Source of the DNA: an uncultured Actinomycetes bacterium | Lineage (GTDB): Bacteria > Actinomycetota > Acidimicrobiia > Acidimicrobiales > Microtrichaceae | Reading direction: 5' to 3' | Assembly: GCA_903925745.1 (NCBI GenBank) | Contig: CAIYGQ010000298.1 | Coordinates: forward strand, 1 to 39,337 | DNA: 39,337 bases | Shown: positions 29,881-39,337 of the stretch, one piece after another | Layout: every line of letters begins with the position of its first letter | Position numbering within the stretch: position 1 is the first letter of the stretch | Made by a program: the position numbers and the translations under genes | The notes under the pieces: generated by a model | Databases searched by the model: none | What the model was told of the DNA's origin: nothing | The model's input: only the letters and a program-made list of their open reading frames with translations

Positions 29881-32208
29881 TCACTCGAACCGGCGTCCCC
29901 AGTCGCGGAGCACGTCCATGAGGTCGACGGGACTATCGGGTGCCGGCGCCCCGGGCGTGTAGGCGACCGACTCGAGCGCGCCACTGAACGGGAACGGCCC
30001 GTGGCGCTCGTAGACCGACCAGCTGACCGGGGATCGACGGTCGATCCCGACGTCGATCCCCTCGAAGGGCGCCATCGCCATGAGCAGCCGGAACCCCTCG
30101 TCGGCGGCGACCACCGTGCCGTCGACGGACACCGAGAGGTCCCAGCGGTCCTGCCCCGGGCACCGCAGGTGGAGTCCCAGCGTGTGGTCGCCGGGCTCCA
30201 CCACCGGCCCGCGCACCTCCCGCTCCAGCCCGTAGCCGTTGTGGGCGGCGACCAGCTCCCCGGTCACGTCCACGTACAGCGAGTACCCACCCCCTTGGTC
30301 GCCGTGCGCGACCAACACCCCGGCGTCGCCCTCGGCCAGGTGGACCCGGGCCTCGACGTCGACGTCGCGCCACAGGATCAGCCGCTGGGAGCGCCACCGG
30401 TCCAGCGTCGGGGTCCCGGGCCGGAGCACCACGGGCCGGTCGTACTCCTCGGTCCACGAGGGGCGCAGCAGGTAGCGGTAGCCGGTGCCCTCGTCCAGCG
30501 GGAAGATCTGGTTGGACCACGCCGCCTCGTCCCAGGCCGCCATCAGCTCGCCGAGCAGCTGCGGCTGCGAGGCGGCCAGGTCGTGGAGCTGCGTCGGGTC
30601 CTCCAACGTGTCGTAGAGCTCCCAGTGCTCCTGGGAGAACGACGTCCTCGGGACGTGACGCGTGACGGCCTCCCACCGGCCGCGCCGGTAGCCGCGGTGA
30701 CCCTCGTTCTCCACGACGAGGTCGGCGGACCGGCCGGGGGCGTCCGGATCACGCAGGGTCGCCACCACCGACTCGCCGTACAGCGGCAGCACCGGACGGC
30801 CGTTCCAGGTGTCTGGCCGTTCGATCCCGGCGACCTCGAGCAGCGTCGGCAACAGGTCGGACACGTGGACGAACTGGTCGCGCACCACGCCGCCGGGACC
30901 GAGGTCACCGTTGGGCCAGGACACCACGAAGGGCACCGAGTGGCCACCGCGGTGGGCGTTGATCTTGTAGAGGCGGAACGGCGTGTTCGACACCATCGCC
31001 CAGCCGCGGGGGTAGTGCGGCAGCGTCGTCGGACCACCCAGTTCGTCGATCCGGGCGAGGTCCTCCTCGAATGGTTCCTCCCGGCCGGTCCGGCCGTGGT
31101 GGAGAGATCGGAAGTAGGCGCTCGTGCCGTCCTCCTCGCCCTCCCGTGACCCGCCGTTGTCGGAGGTGAAGATGAACAACGTGTCGTCCCAGACGCCGAG
31201 TTCCTCCAGTGCGGCCCGGAGCCGGCCCAGGTTCTGGTCCAGGTTGTCGATCAGCGCCGCGTACACCGCCATGTACCGGGCGAAGAGCCTCCGACGGTCG
31301 TCGTCCAGGTCGTCCCACGCCGTGACCTCGTCGCCCGCCTCGTGGTTGCGCGGTGCGAGTTCGACCTCCGGTGGGACCACGCCGAGCTCCACCTGCCGCT
31401 CGTGGCGTCGGCGGCGGAACACGTCCCAGCCCTCGTGGTACACCTCGGCGTGCCGCTCGATGTCGGCGGCCGGGGCCTGCAGCGGGGCGTGCACGGCCGC
31501 CTGCGCGAAGTAGAGCAGGAACGGCTTGGACGGGTCGGACGCCACGGACTCCCGCACCATCGAGATCGCCCGATCCGTGAGGTCGTCGGTGACGAAGTAG
31601 CCCTCGGGGTACCGGTCCACCGTCACCGCGTGGTTGTCCTCGATGAGCCGGTGCGGGTGGTGGAAGTTCGTGAACGCGTCCAGGAACCCGTAGTAGCGGT
31701 CGAAGCCCCGTTGCAGGGGCCAGGACGACCGGTCGCCGGCGTCGTTCACCTGGCTGTCCTTCGTCAGGTGCCACTTGCCCACCATGAGCGTCTGGTAGCC
31801 GGCCCCGCGGAACAGCTCGGCGAGCGTCGGGGCGAGCGGCGTCAGCTCCATGGCGTAGCCCGGGAACCCGGGATCGGAGTGGGCGACGTGGCCGACTCCG
31901 GCGCGGTGGGGCTCCAGCCCGGTGAGGAGGCTCGCCCGGGTCGGCGAGCACATCGGGGTGGCGTGGTAGTCGCGGTAGCGCAGGCCCTCGGCGGCGAGAC
32001 GGTCGATGTTGGGCGTGGGGATCTCGGACCCGTAGCACCCCACGTCGGAGTAGCCGATGTCGTCGCACATGACGATGACGACGTTGGGGGCGCCGGCGGC
32101 GGGACGCCGCCGCTCGGGCCACCAGGGTTCCGAGGTCGCGAAGACCCGGCCGACCGTCCCGCCGTGACCGGCGTAGGGCGCGAGCGGGTCGGCGGTTCCG
32201 TCGCTCAC
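29881..32208 (-). CDS. Sulfatase (arylsulfatase family)
   Basis: The 775-residue enzyme has the metal-binding VVIVMCDDIGYSDVGCYG (Asp49, Asp50), the formylglycine signature CSPTR (Cys87-Ser88-Pro89-Thr90-Arg91), GKWHLTKDS, LDNLDQNLGRLR-type helix and TSDNGGSREG. The residue Cys87 must be matured by a formylglycine-generating enzyme, not seen here. The C-terminal 170 residues look like a beta-sandwich (DGTVVAADEGFRLLMAMAP). There is no signal peptide, so it acts in the cytosol, similar in size to mycobacterial AtsA/AtsD-type proteins. Its GTG overlaps the stop of the DapB-like gene (GTGA). Substrate unknown. Confidence 0.92.
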   Translation of the reverse strand: MSDGTADPLAPYAGHGGTVGRVFATSEPWWPERRRPAAGAPNVVIVMCDDIGYSDVGCYGSEIPTPNIDRLAAEGLRYRDYHATPMCSPTRASLLTGLEPHRAGVGHVAHSDPGFPGYAMELTPLAPTLAELFRGAGYQTLMVGKWHLTKDSQVNDAGDRSSWPLQRGFDRYYGFLDAFTNFHHPHRLIEDNHAVTVDRYPEGYFVTDDLTDRAISMVRESVASDPSKPFLLYFAQAAVHAPLQAPAADIERHAEVYHEGWDVFRRRRHERQVELGVVPPEVELAPRNHEAGDEVTAWDDLDDDRRRLFARYMAVYAALIDNLDQNLGRLRAALEELGVWDDTLFIFTSDNGGSREGEEDGTSAYFRSLHHGRTGREEPFEEDLARIDELGGPTTLPHYPRGWAMVSNTPFRLYKINAHRGGHSVPFVVSWPNGDLGPGGVVRDQFVHVSDLLPTLLEVAGIERPDTWNGRPVLPLYGESVVATLRDPDAPGRSADLVVENEGHRGYRRGRWEAVTRHVPRTSFSQEHWELYDTLEDPTQLHDLAASQPQLLGELMAAWDEAAWSNQIFPLDEGTGYRYLLRPSWTEEYDRPVVLRPGTPTLDRWRSQRLILWRDVDVEARVHLAEGDAGVLVAHGDQGGGYSLYVDVTGELVAAHNGYGLEREVRGPVVEPGDHTLGLHLRCPGQDRWDLSVSVDGTVVAADEGFRLLMAMAPFEGIDVGIDRRSPVSWSVYERHGPFPFSGALESVAYTPGAPAPDSPVDLMDVLRDWGRRFE

Positions 32209-33365
32209 GGCCGGACCAGTCCGCGGCCGAGGATGAGCGGCAGGTCGGCCGCCGTGACGATCCGGTCGGGTGCTGCGACCACGGCGGGGATCGCGTGCAC
32301 GATCCGGCCGGCGGACAGCGCGATGCCCCCGACGTTGCGGTCGCCGAGCGTGGCCGGATCGGCGGAGTCGCCCGCCTCCAGGGTGAGCGTCACGTCCGGG
32401 TCCCCGTGGACGATCACCTGGTGGCACCCCATGGATCGCTCGGGCGCGTACGGCCAGTCCGGGGCGCACTCGTCGTCGATGCGGGTCACGTGGTCGACGA
32501 CGATCACCGGCTCACCGGCGACGAGTCCCCGCACCAACAGCCGGAACGCACCCTGGGTGCCCTCCTCGAAGGTGCCGATGGGCAGCTCGATCGTCCGCTC
32601 AAGTGGTCGGCGTTCGATCCGTTCGTCGACGTCGTCGAGTTCGATGCCGAGCAACTCGGCCAGGATCCTCAGCACCCCACCCCACACCATCGTCGGCACC
32701 GACGGCCAGAGCATCGGGGGCGGTGAGTCCATGGCCGTCCCGAAGCCGACCAGGTCCCGCACCGCATGCGGCGCGTGGTACGTGGCGTAGTTGAAGGTCT
32801 CCCGCACCTCCACCTGCCGCACCGACACGCAGGTGGCGACGAGGGCGGGGGCGAAGAGGTCGGCGAGGAATCCCGGGTCGATCCCCGACACCCAGCACGA
32901 CGCGCCGCCCTCGGCGCAGGCGGCATCGACCCGGTCACGCAGGTCCGCCGGGGTGCTGGGCGGGTGGATCAGCGGGTACACCGAGGTGCTGACGACGTCG
33001 GCACCCGACCGCAGGCAGCCGACGATGTCGTCGACGGCGGCGTCGGGCCGCGTGTCGCCGGTCGCGGCGTACACCACGGCGTCGACGTCGCCGCCGGCGA
33101 GCACCGATGCGGCGTCCCGCGTCGCTGCCACCCCCGTGGGTGCACCGAGTCCGACCAGGTCGGCGGCATCCCTCCCCTCCTTGGCCTCGTTCGACACGAT
33201 CACGGCGGCCAGCTCGAGGTCGGGGTCGGCGACCACCGCCCGGACCGCAGGACGGCCGACGTTCCCGGTGCCCCACACCGCCACCCGCCAGGGCCCGCCG
33301 TCGGGCCGCCGACGGGCGGCGACGAGGTCATCGGCTGGGGACGGACGATGCTCAGCAGGTGTCAC
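32205..33365 (-). CDS. DapB-like NAD(P)-dependent dehydrogenase (amine dehydrogenase / diaminopentanoate dehydrogenase type)
   Basis: The 386-residue protein has the Rossmann motif VAVWGTGNVGRPAVRAV (GTGNVG at 32-37) and the fold of dihydrodipicolinate reductase-like proteins, including SGADVVSTSVYPLIHP and VSGIDPGFLADLFAPALV. Its relatives include 2,4-diaminopentanoate dehydrogenase and bacterial amine dehydrogenases that convert ketones and amines reversibly. It is too long and divergent for lysine-pathway DapB. GTG at 33365 is fixed by TACGTT with a 7-nt spacer; TTG at 33374 lies inside that box. It heads an operon with the sulfatase and the sarcosine-oxidase-like gene. Confidence 0.78.
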   Translation of the reverse strand: MTPAEHRPSPADDLVAARRRPDGGPWRVAVWGTGNVGRPAVRAVVADPDLELAAVIVSNEAKEGRDAADLVGLGAPTGVAATRDAASVLAGGDVDAVVYAATGDTRPDAAVDDIVGCLRSGADVVSTSVYPLIHPPSTPADLRDRVDAACAEGGASCWVSGIDPGFLADLFAPALVATCVSVRQVEVRETFNYATYHAPHAVRDLVGFGTAMDSPPPMLWPSVPTMVWGGVLRILAELLGIELDDVDERIERRPLERTIELPIGTFEEGTQGAFRLLVRGLVAGEPVIVVDHVTRIDDECAPDWPYAPERSMGCHQVIVHGDPDVTLTLEAGDSADPATLGDRNVGGIALSAGRIVHAIPAVVAAPDRIVTAADLPLILGRGLVRP

Positions 33366-33372
33366 GCCGCTC

Positions 33373-33378
33373 AACGTA
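33373..33378 (-). promoter_or_regulatory. -10 box (TACGTT) for the leaderless DapB-like/sulfatase operon
   Basis: TACGTT, 7-nt spacer, GTG at 33365, without a ribosome binding site. Confidence 0.55.
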
Positions 33379-33381
33379 CGG

Positions 33382-33387
33382 CATCAT
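33382..33387 (+). promoter_or_regulatory. Weak -10 candidate (CATCAT) for the FAD oxidase gene
   Basis: CATCAT, 7-nt spacer, GTG at 33395. It keeps A2 and T6 but not T1 of the pattern. Confidence 0.3.
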
Positions 33388-33394
33388 CGGGTCC

Positions 33395-34789
33395 GTGCGC
33401 CCGGCCCACCCGACCGACGAGCTCGCCCGACTGCTCGGACGTCCCGCCGTGCTGCGGGCCGGCCGCGACGACACCGCCCGGTACACCACCCCCGCCCGGG
33501 GTCCGGCGGGCGCCGCGGTGGACGTGGTCCGCCCGGCGTCGACCGAGGAGGTGCGGGAGGTCGTCCGGTGGGCCCGGGAGCACCGGATCCGACTGCTGCC
33601 GCAGGGCGCCAACTCCGGACTCGTCGGCGCATCGACACCGCCGGGGGATGCCGGGGACCGACTGGTGGTGCTCAGCACCGACCGGCTGCGTGACGGCCTG
33701 CGCGTCGACGAGGTCGACCGTACCGCGCTCGTGCCCGCCGGCATCCGGCTGTCGGAGCTGAACCGGGCCGCCGCCGAGGTGGGGCTGTGGTTCCCCATCG
33801 ACCTTGGTGCCGACCCCTCGCTGGGCGGGATGGTCGCCACCGACACGGGGGGCGCCCGGATGCTGCGCCACGGCGACGTCCGCCGCAACACGCTCGGACT
33901 CGAGGTGGTGCTCGCCGACGACGGGGTCTCGGTCGTCGACACGCTCCGCGTCCATCGCAAGCAGAACGAGGGACTGGATCCGACGGCCCTGTTCGTCGGG
34001 TCCTCGGGAGCGCTCGGGGTCATCACGCGTGTCGCGGTCGACCTGTCGGTCCGACCCGCCGAGACGCTCGCCGCCTGGATCCCACTCGACGACCCCCACG
34101 ACGCCGTGCGGCTCCTCGGCCACCTGGAACGTCGGCTGGATCCGCTGCTGTCGGCCTTCGAGGTCGTCTCCGCGGCCGCACGGCGCGCCGCAGCGGTCGT
34201 CGGTCCGACCCTCCCGCTGCGACCGGCGCCGTGGGCGGTGCTCGTCGAGGTCGCCGGCCCCGAGGGCGCCGGTGACCTGCTCGTGGCCGCCGCCGCCGAT
34301 GCACCGGTTCCCACCGACGACGCGCTGGTCCTGCCGGCGGCATCCGCCTGGCGGGTCCGTCACGCGGTGACCGAAGGGCTCGCCCGCACCGGGACGGTGG
34401 TCGGCCACGACGTCGCCGTGCCCCGGGCGGACCTGGCGGACCTGGTGACCTCGGCGGCGGCGCAGGTCACCGCCACGTGGCCGGACGCAACGGTCGCCGA
34501 CTTCGGCCACTGGGGTGACGGCGGCGTCCACCTGAACGTCGTGTTCCCACCGGGAGCGACCGTCGACGACGCGCTCGTCGAGGCCGTGCACGACATCGTG
34601 TTCACCCTGGCGGTGGACCGCCACGGCGGCACGTTCAGCGCCGAGCACGGCGTGGGACCGGCCAACGCGTCGTGGTGGCTGCGCTCGGCGTCACCGGCGA
34701 CGTTCGAGCTGGTCTCGGCCCTGCGGCGGACCTGTGATCCGCTCGGGGTGCTCGGTCACCCCGGGCTCCCCGGTCCGCTCAGCGCGTGA
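33395..34789 (+). CDS. FAD-linked oxidase of the GlcD / D-2-hydroxyacid dehydrogenase type
   Basis: The 464-residue protein has the FAD-binding PP-loop LLPQGANSGLVGAS (67-80), then SLGGMVATDTGGARMLRHGD, the family VFVGSSGALGVIT-like block and, near the C-terminus, FGHWGDGGVHLNVVFP and SAEHGVGPANASW with a metal or substrate His418. This matches D-2-hydroxyglutarate / D-lactate dehydrogenases of the GlcD family, which pass electrons from 2-hydroxyacids to an acceptor. The specific acid is unknown. It is divergent from the DapB-like operon, and its last 11 bases overlap the convergent DoxX gene. Confidence 0.86.
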   Translation: MRPAHPTDELARLLGRPAVLRAGRDDTARYTTPARGPAGAAVDVVRPASTEEVREVVRWAREHRIRLLPQGANSGLVGASTPPGDAGDRLVVLSTDRLRDGLRVDEVDRTALVPAGIRLSELNRAAAEVGLWFPIDLGADPSLGGMVATDTGGARMLRHGDVRRNTLGLEVVLADDGVSVVDTLRVHRKQNEGLDPTALFVGSSGALGVITRVAVDLSVRPAETLAAWIPLDDPHDAVRLLGHLERRLDPLLSAFEVVSAAARRAAAVVGPTLPLRPAPWAVLVEVAGPEGAGDLLVAAAADAPVPTDDALVLPAASAWRVRHAVTEGLARTGTVVGHDVAVPRADLADLVTSAAAQVTATWPDATVADFGHWGDGGVHLNVVFPPGATVDDALVEAVHDIVFTLAVDRHGGTFSAEHGVGPANASWWLRSASPATFELVSALRRTCDPLGVLGHPGLPGPLSA

Positions 34790-35243
34790 GGCTCCAAGCG
34801 CGCCGGATCATCGGGAACTGCATCGGCAGGCGCAGCCACGCCGCCCAGGCCGGGACCCCCACGTCGACGCCCCGGGTCGCGTCGAGCGCCATCTGGATGT
34901 TCGCCGGGTAGACCGCCACGATCGTCGCGGTGGCCAGGTACCCACCGGCGCGCCGGGTGGAGGGCACGGCGATGAGCGCACCCGACGCGATCTCGGCGAC
35001 GCCCGACCAGATGACGGCCTGGCGGGGCCACGGGAACCAGCGGGGCACGATCCGCTCGAAGAACCCCGGCGCGACGAAGTGGGCCACGCCGACGGCGACC
35101 ATCATGGCGGCGAACCGGAGGCGGGACCGGTCGAACACGGGGTCCGCATCGGCGTCCACCACCACCGCGCGGACCCGGTCGGTGGCGCGGCGTCGCTCGG
35201 AGCTGCCGAGTCGCTCGGAGGTGCGGGTCGCAGTGGAGCTCAC
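34779..35243 (-). CDS. DoxX-like membrane protein
   Basis: The 154-residue protein has a charged N-terminus (about 1-40) and four hydrophobic segments, with RFAAMMVAVGVAHFVAPGFF, WSGVAEIASGALIAVPSTRR and GGYLATATIVAVYPANIQMA matching the DoxX/DUF4267-like four-helix pattern. Such proteins are linked to redox stress or respiration in other bacteria, without a clear role. The GTG overlaps the stop of the DUF2254 gene (GTGA). A separate TACGGT box 6 nt upstream suggests it can also be transcribed alone as a leaderless mRNA. Confidence 0.78.
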   Translation of the reverse strand: MSSTATRTSERLGSSERRRATDRVRAVVVDADADPVFDRSRLRFAAMMVAVGVAHFVAPGFFERIVPRWFPWPRQAVIWSGVAEIASGALIAVPSTRRAGGYLATATIVAVYPANIQMALDATRGVDVGVPAWAAWLRLPMQFPMIRRAWSLTR

Positions 35244-36670
35244 GACGGCACCGTACCCGGTTCGACCGCCGCGTCCCCCCGGGCGCGTCGATCCTCGATG
35301 ACGGACGCGACGAGCCGGTACCGGTGGCGGATCTCATCGGCGTCCGACGACACCGGGTGGCGGGCCAGCCCGCTCGCCAGGACGGCCTCGGCCTGGGCGT
35401 CGACGTCGTCCAGATGCACCTCGTCGACGCGACCGGCGAGCGTCGCCAGGTCGTCGAGCATCCGGATCATCACCGCCGGGTTGCCGGCGCCGGCCTGTCG
35501 GATCATGTCGTAGGCGGCCTTCACCTGTCGGGAGAACGGCACGGGCCGCTCGACGAGCCGGATCGTCCCGTCCCGCCCCAGCAGCCCACCCGTGTCGGGG
35601 GCCTGTCGCCCCAGACGGCAGAGCGCCGCGGTCAGCCAGTCGACACACGTCATCCCGGTGAAGGTGTCGTTGACCGCCGGCGACAGGGCGCGGAGTCCGA
35701 TCTCGACCACCTGGTAGAGAGCGAACTCCAGGTCCTGGACGCGGGTCCGGGAGTCGCCGATCTCGAGGGCCTCGGCGAGCACCCGCCGCGCGGACTCGGC
35801 GGACCCGGCGGGTGCGACCCGGGCGATCGGCTGGCCCCGCACCACGAACTGGCCGGGACGCCGTCGCATGACGAGCGTGAAGCCGTTGCGCTCGGCCACC
35901 GCCAGGATGCGGTCCAGGTCGAGCACCTGCACGAAGCCGTCGGACGCAGCGGGCAGGTCGACGCCGTCGGCCTCGACCCGGGCGACGGTGCGCTCCACGT
36001 CCGCGACGTCGTCGCTGCGACCGAGCCGTCGGTACTCGAGGTCCAGCTCGGTCATGGTCCGGTCCAGGTCGGCGACGACGGCGGCGACGACCCGGGGCGC
36101 CTGGATCGACGACGCCACCCGGTGCACGTACACGACGATCATGACGAAGCAGGCGAGCGCCAGCAGGAACGTCACGGCGTAGGACACCTCGGGCACGCCC
36201 GCCGCACCCTCTCCGGTCCGCACCGAACCCAGGGTGAGCGCCGACATGACGACGCCGCCGAGCAGCATGCCCAGTGCGAGCTGCGTGACCGGATCCTCGA
36301 TGAAGCGGCGGATCAGGCGGGGACCCAGCTGGGACGTGGCGAGCGAGAACGTCAGCACGCTCGTGGAGAACACCAGCGTCAGGGCGGTCGCCAACGCGGC
36401 CAGGAGCGCGGTCAGGACCAGCGCTGCGTCGGCCGGGGAGCGGGCCACCAGGAACTCGGGGACGAGCTCGACGCCGCCGGGGTCGGCGACCAGCCGGTCG
36501 AGCCGCCGGGTGATGGCGTAGATCACCACGGCCACGCCGGCGGCGCACAGCGGAATCACCCACAGATTGGGACCGATGCGGTAGCCGAGCTCCCAGAACC
36601 AGACACCGACACGCGAACGGCGGAACCGACTCCCCGCATCGGAGCGCAACGCGTTGTGCTCGGAGCCCAC
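35240..36670 (-). CDS. DUF2254 membrane protein
   Basis: The 476-residue protein has four membrane segments in its first half (LWVIPLCAAGVAVVIYAI; ADAALVLTALLAALATALTL; TQLALGMLLGGVVMSALTL; VSYAVTFLLALACFVMIVVY) with FSTSVLTFSLATSQLGPRLI between the second and third, then a cytosolic half with ALSPAVNDTFTGMTCVDWL. These blocks define DUF2254, whose function is unknown. GTG at 36670 is chosen because upstream sequence in frame has no family match and would overlap the divergent GH3-like gene; a CAGACT box lies 7 nt upstream. Confidence 0.83.
   Translation of the reverse strand: MGSEHNALRSDAGSRFRRSRVGVWFWELGYRIGPNLWVIPLCAAGVAVVIYAITRRLDRLVADPGGVELVPEFLVARSPADAALVLTALLAALATALTLVFSTSVLTFSLATSQLGPRLIRRFIEDPVTQLALGMLLGGVVMSALTLGSVRTGEGAAGVPEVSYAVTFLLALACFVMIVVYVHRVASSIQAPRVVAAVVADLDRTMTELDLEYRRLGRSDDVADVERTVARVEADGVDLPAASDGFVQVLDLDRILAVAERNGFTLVMRRRPGQFVVRGQPIARVAPAGSAESARRVLAEALEIGDSRTRVQDLEFALYQVVEIGLRALSPAVNDTFTGMTCVDWLTAALCRLGRQAPDTGGLLGRDGTIRLVERPVPFSRQVKAAYDMIRQAGAGNPAVMIRMLDDLATLAGRVDEVHLDDVDAQAEAVLASGLARHPVSSDADEIRHRYRLVASVIEDRRARGDAAVEPGTVPS
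35250..35255 (-). promoter_or_regulatory. Internal -10 box (TACGGT) for doxX
   Basis: TACGGT, 6-nt spacer, GTG at 35243, inside the last codons of the DUF2254 gene. Confidence 0.4.
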
Positions 36671-36677
36671 GGCGTGC

Positions 36678-36683
36678 AGTCTG
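36678..36683 (-). promoter_or_regulatory. Weak -10 candidate (CAGACT) for the DUF2254 gene
   Basis: CAGACT, 7-nt spacer, GTG at 36670. It keeps A2 and T6 only. Confidence 0.3.
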
Positions 36684-36717
36684 CCGCAGCTGCCCCGGCG
36701 CGGGCTCCATCCCCCGC

Positions 36718-36723
36718 TACGGT
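36718..36723 (+). promoter_or_regulatory. -10 box (TACGGT) for the leaderless GH3-like gene
   Basis: TACGGT, 6-nt spacer, GTG at 36730; no ribosome binding site. Confidence 0.6.
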
Positions 36724-36729
36724 CGTGGC

Positions 36730-39337
<2,608 letters not shown>

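Noticed and set aside
31342-32790. 482-codon plus-strand frame
   Set aside because: Antisense to the sulfatase and the DapB-like gene, Val/Gly/Arg-rich, without motifs or a start signal.

Overview
The window is very GC-rich, densely packed chromosomal DNA from an actinobacterium. The ethylmalonyl-CoA-type enzymes, the DUF2510/DUF4870 protein, the many short-tailed lipoproteins and the frequent GTG starts fit an Acidimicrobiia-like lineage, but that placement is inference. I see no IS element, tRNA, rRNA, CRISPR array or phage gene. Both ends cut genes: sufB at the left edge and leuA at the right edge, both on the minus strand. No gene-free stretch exceeds about 150 bases.

Layout. 1-1240: start of sufB, a divergent DUF2752 membrane protein and a gamma-carbonic-anhydrase-like protein. 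1240-4489: flavin reductase-like protein, MBL-fold hydrolase, then MutY and a methyltransferase coupled by a stop/start overlap. 4500-9292: a carbon-assimilation block with a small MaoC hydratase, a long acyl-CoA dehydrogenase of the methylsuccinyl-CoA type, and two CitE/HpcH-type CoA lyases, interrupted by a DUF4870 protein. Together these match the lower half of the ethylmalonyl-CoA pathway. 9367-12340: quinone oxidoreductase, a DsbB plus thioredoxin-like pair, and glutathione peroxidase, which suggests redox and envelope thiol functions. 12326-15538: P-type Ca2+-ATPase-like pump and a divergent small winged-helix regulator. 15584-17925: a prokaryotic glutamate-receptor-like K+ channel coupled to a GYF-domain protein with Ala-Pro runs. 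18007-22949: LpqC-like esterase lipoprotein, a repeat lipoprotein, LemA and DUF2207. 23020-28656: an AhpD-like protein overlapping an ATP-grasp ligase, YceI-like protein, crotonase, two unknown secreted proteins and a lipocalin. 28737-33365: an apparent operon of a DapB-like amine dehydrogenase-type protein, a cytosolic sulfatase and a sarcosine-oxidase-like flavoprotein. 33395-38169: FAD/FMN-linked 2-hydroxyacid dehydrogenase-like protein, DoxX, DUF2254 and a GH3-like lipoprotein with a damaged active site. The window ends in leuA.

Two architecture-wide patterns stand out. First, many first genes of transcription units have a TANNNT box ending exactly 6 or 7 nt before ATG or GTG, the signature of leaderless transcripts; I used it to choose starts. 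Second, genes inside operons are often joined by a 4-base GTGA stop/start overlap. One junction, before the K+ channel, reads CTGA, which implies a CTG start codon. All functional calls rest on reading motifs by eye, since no database search was possible.
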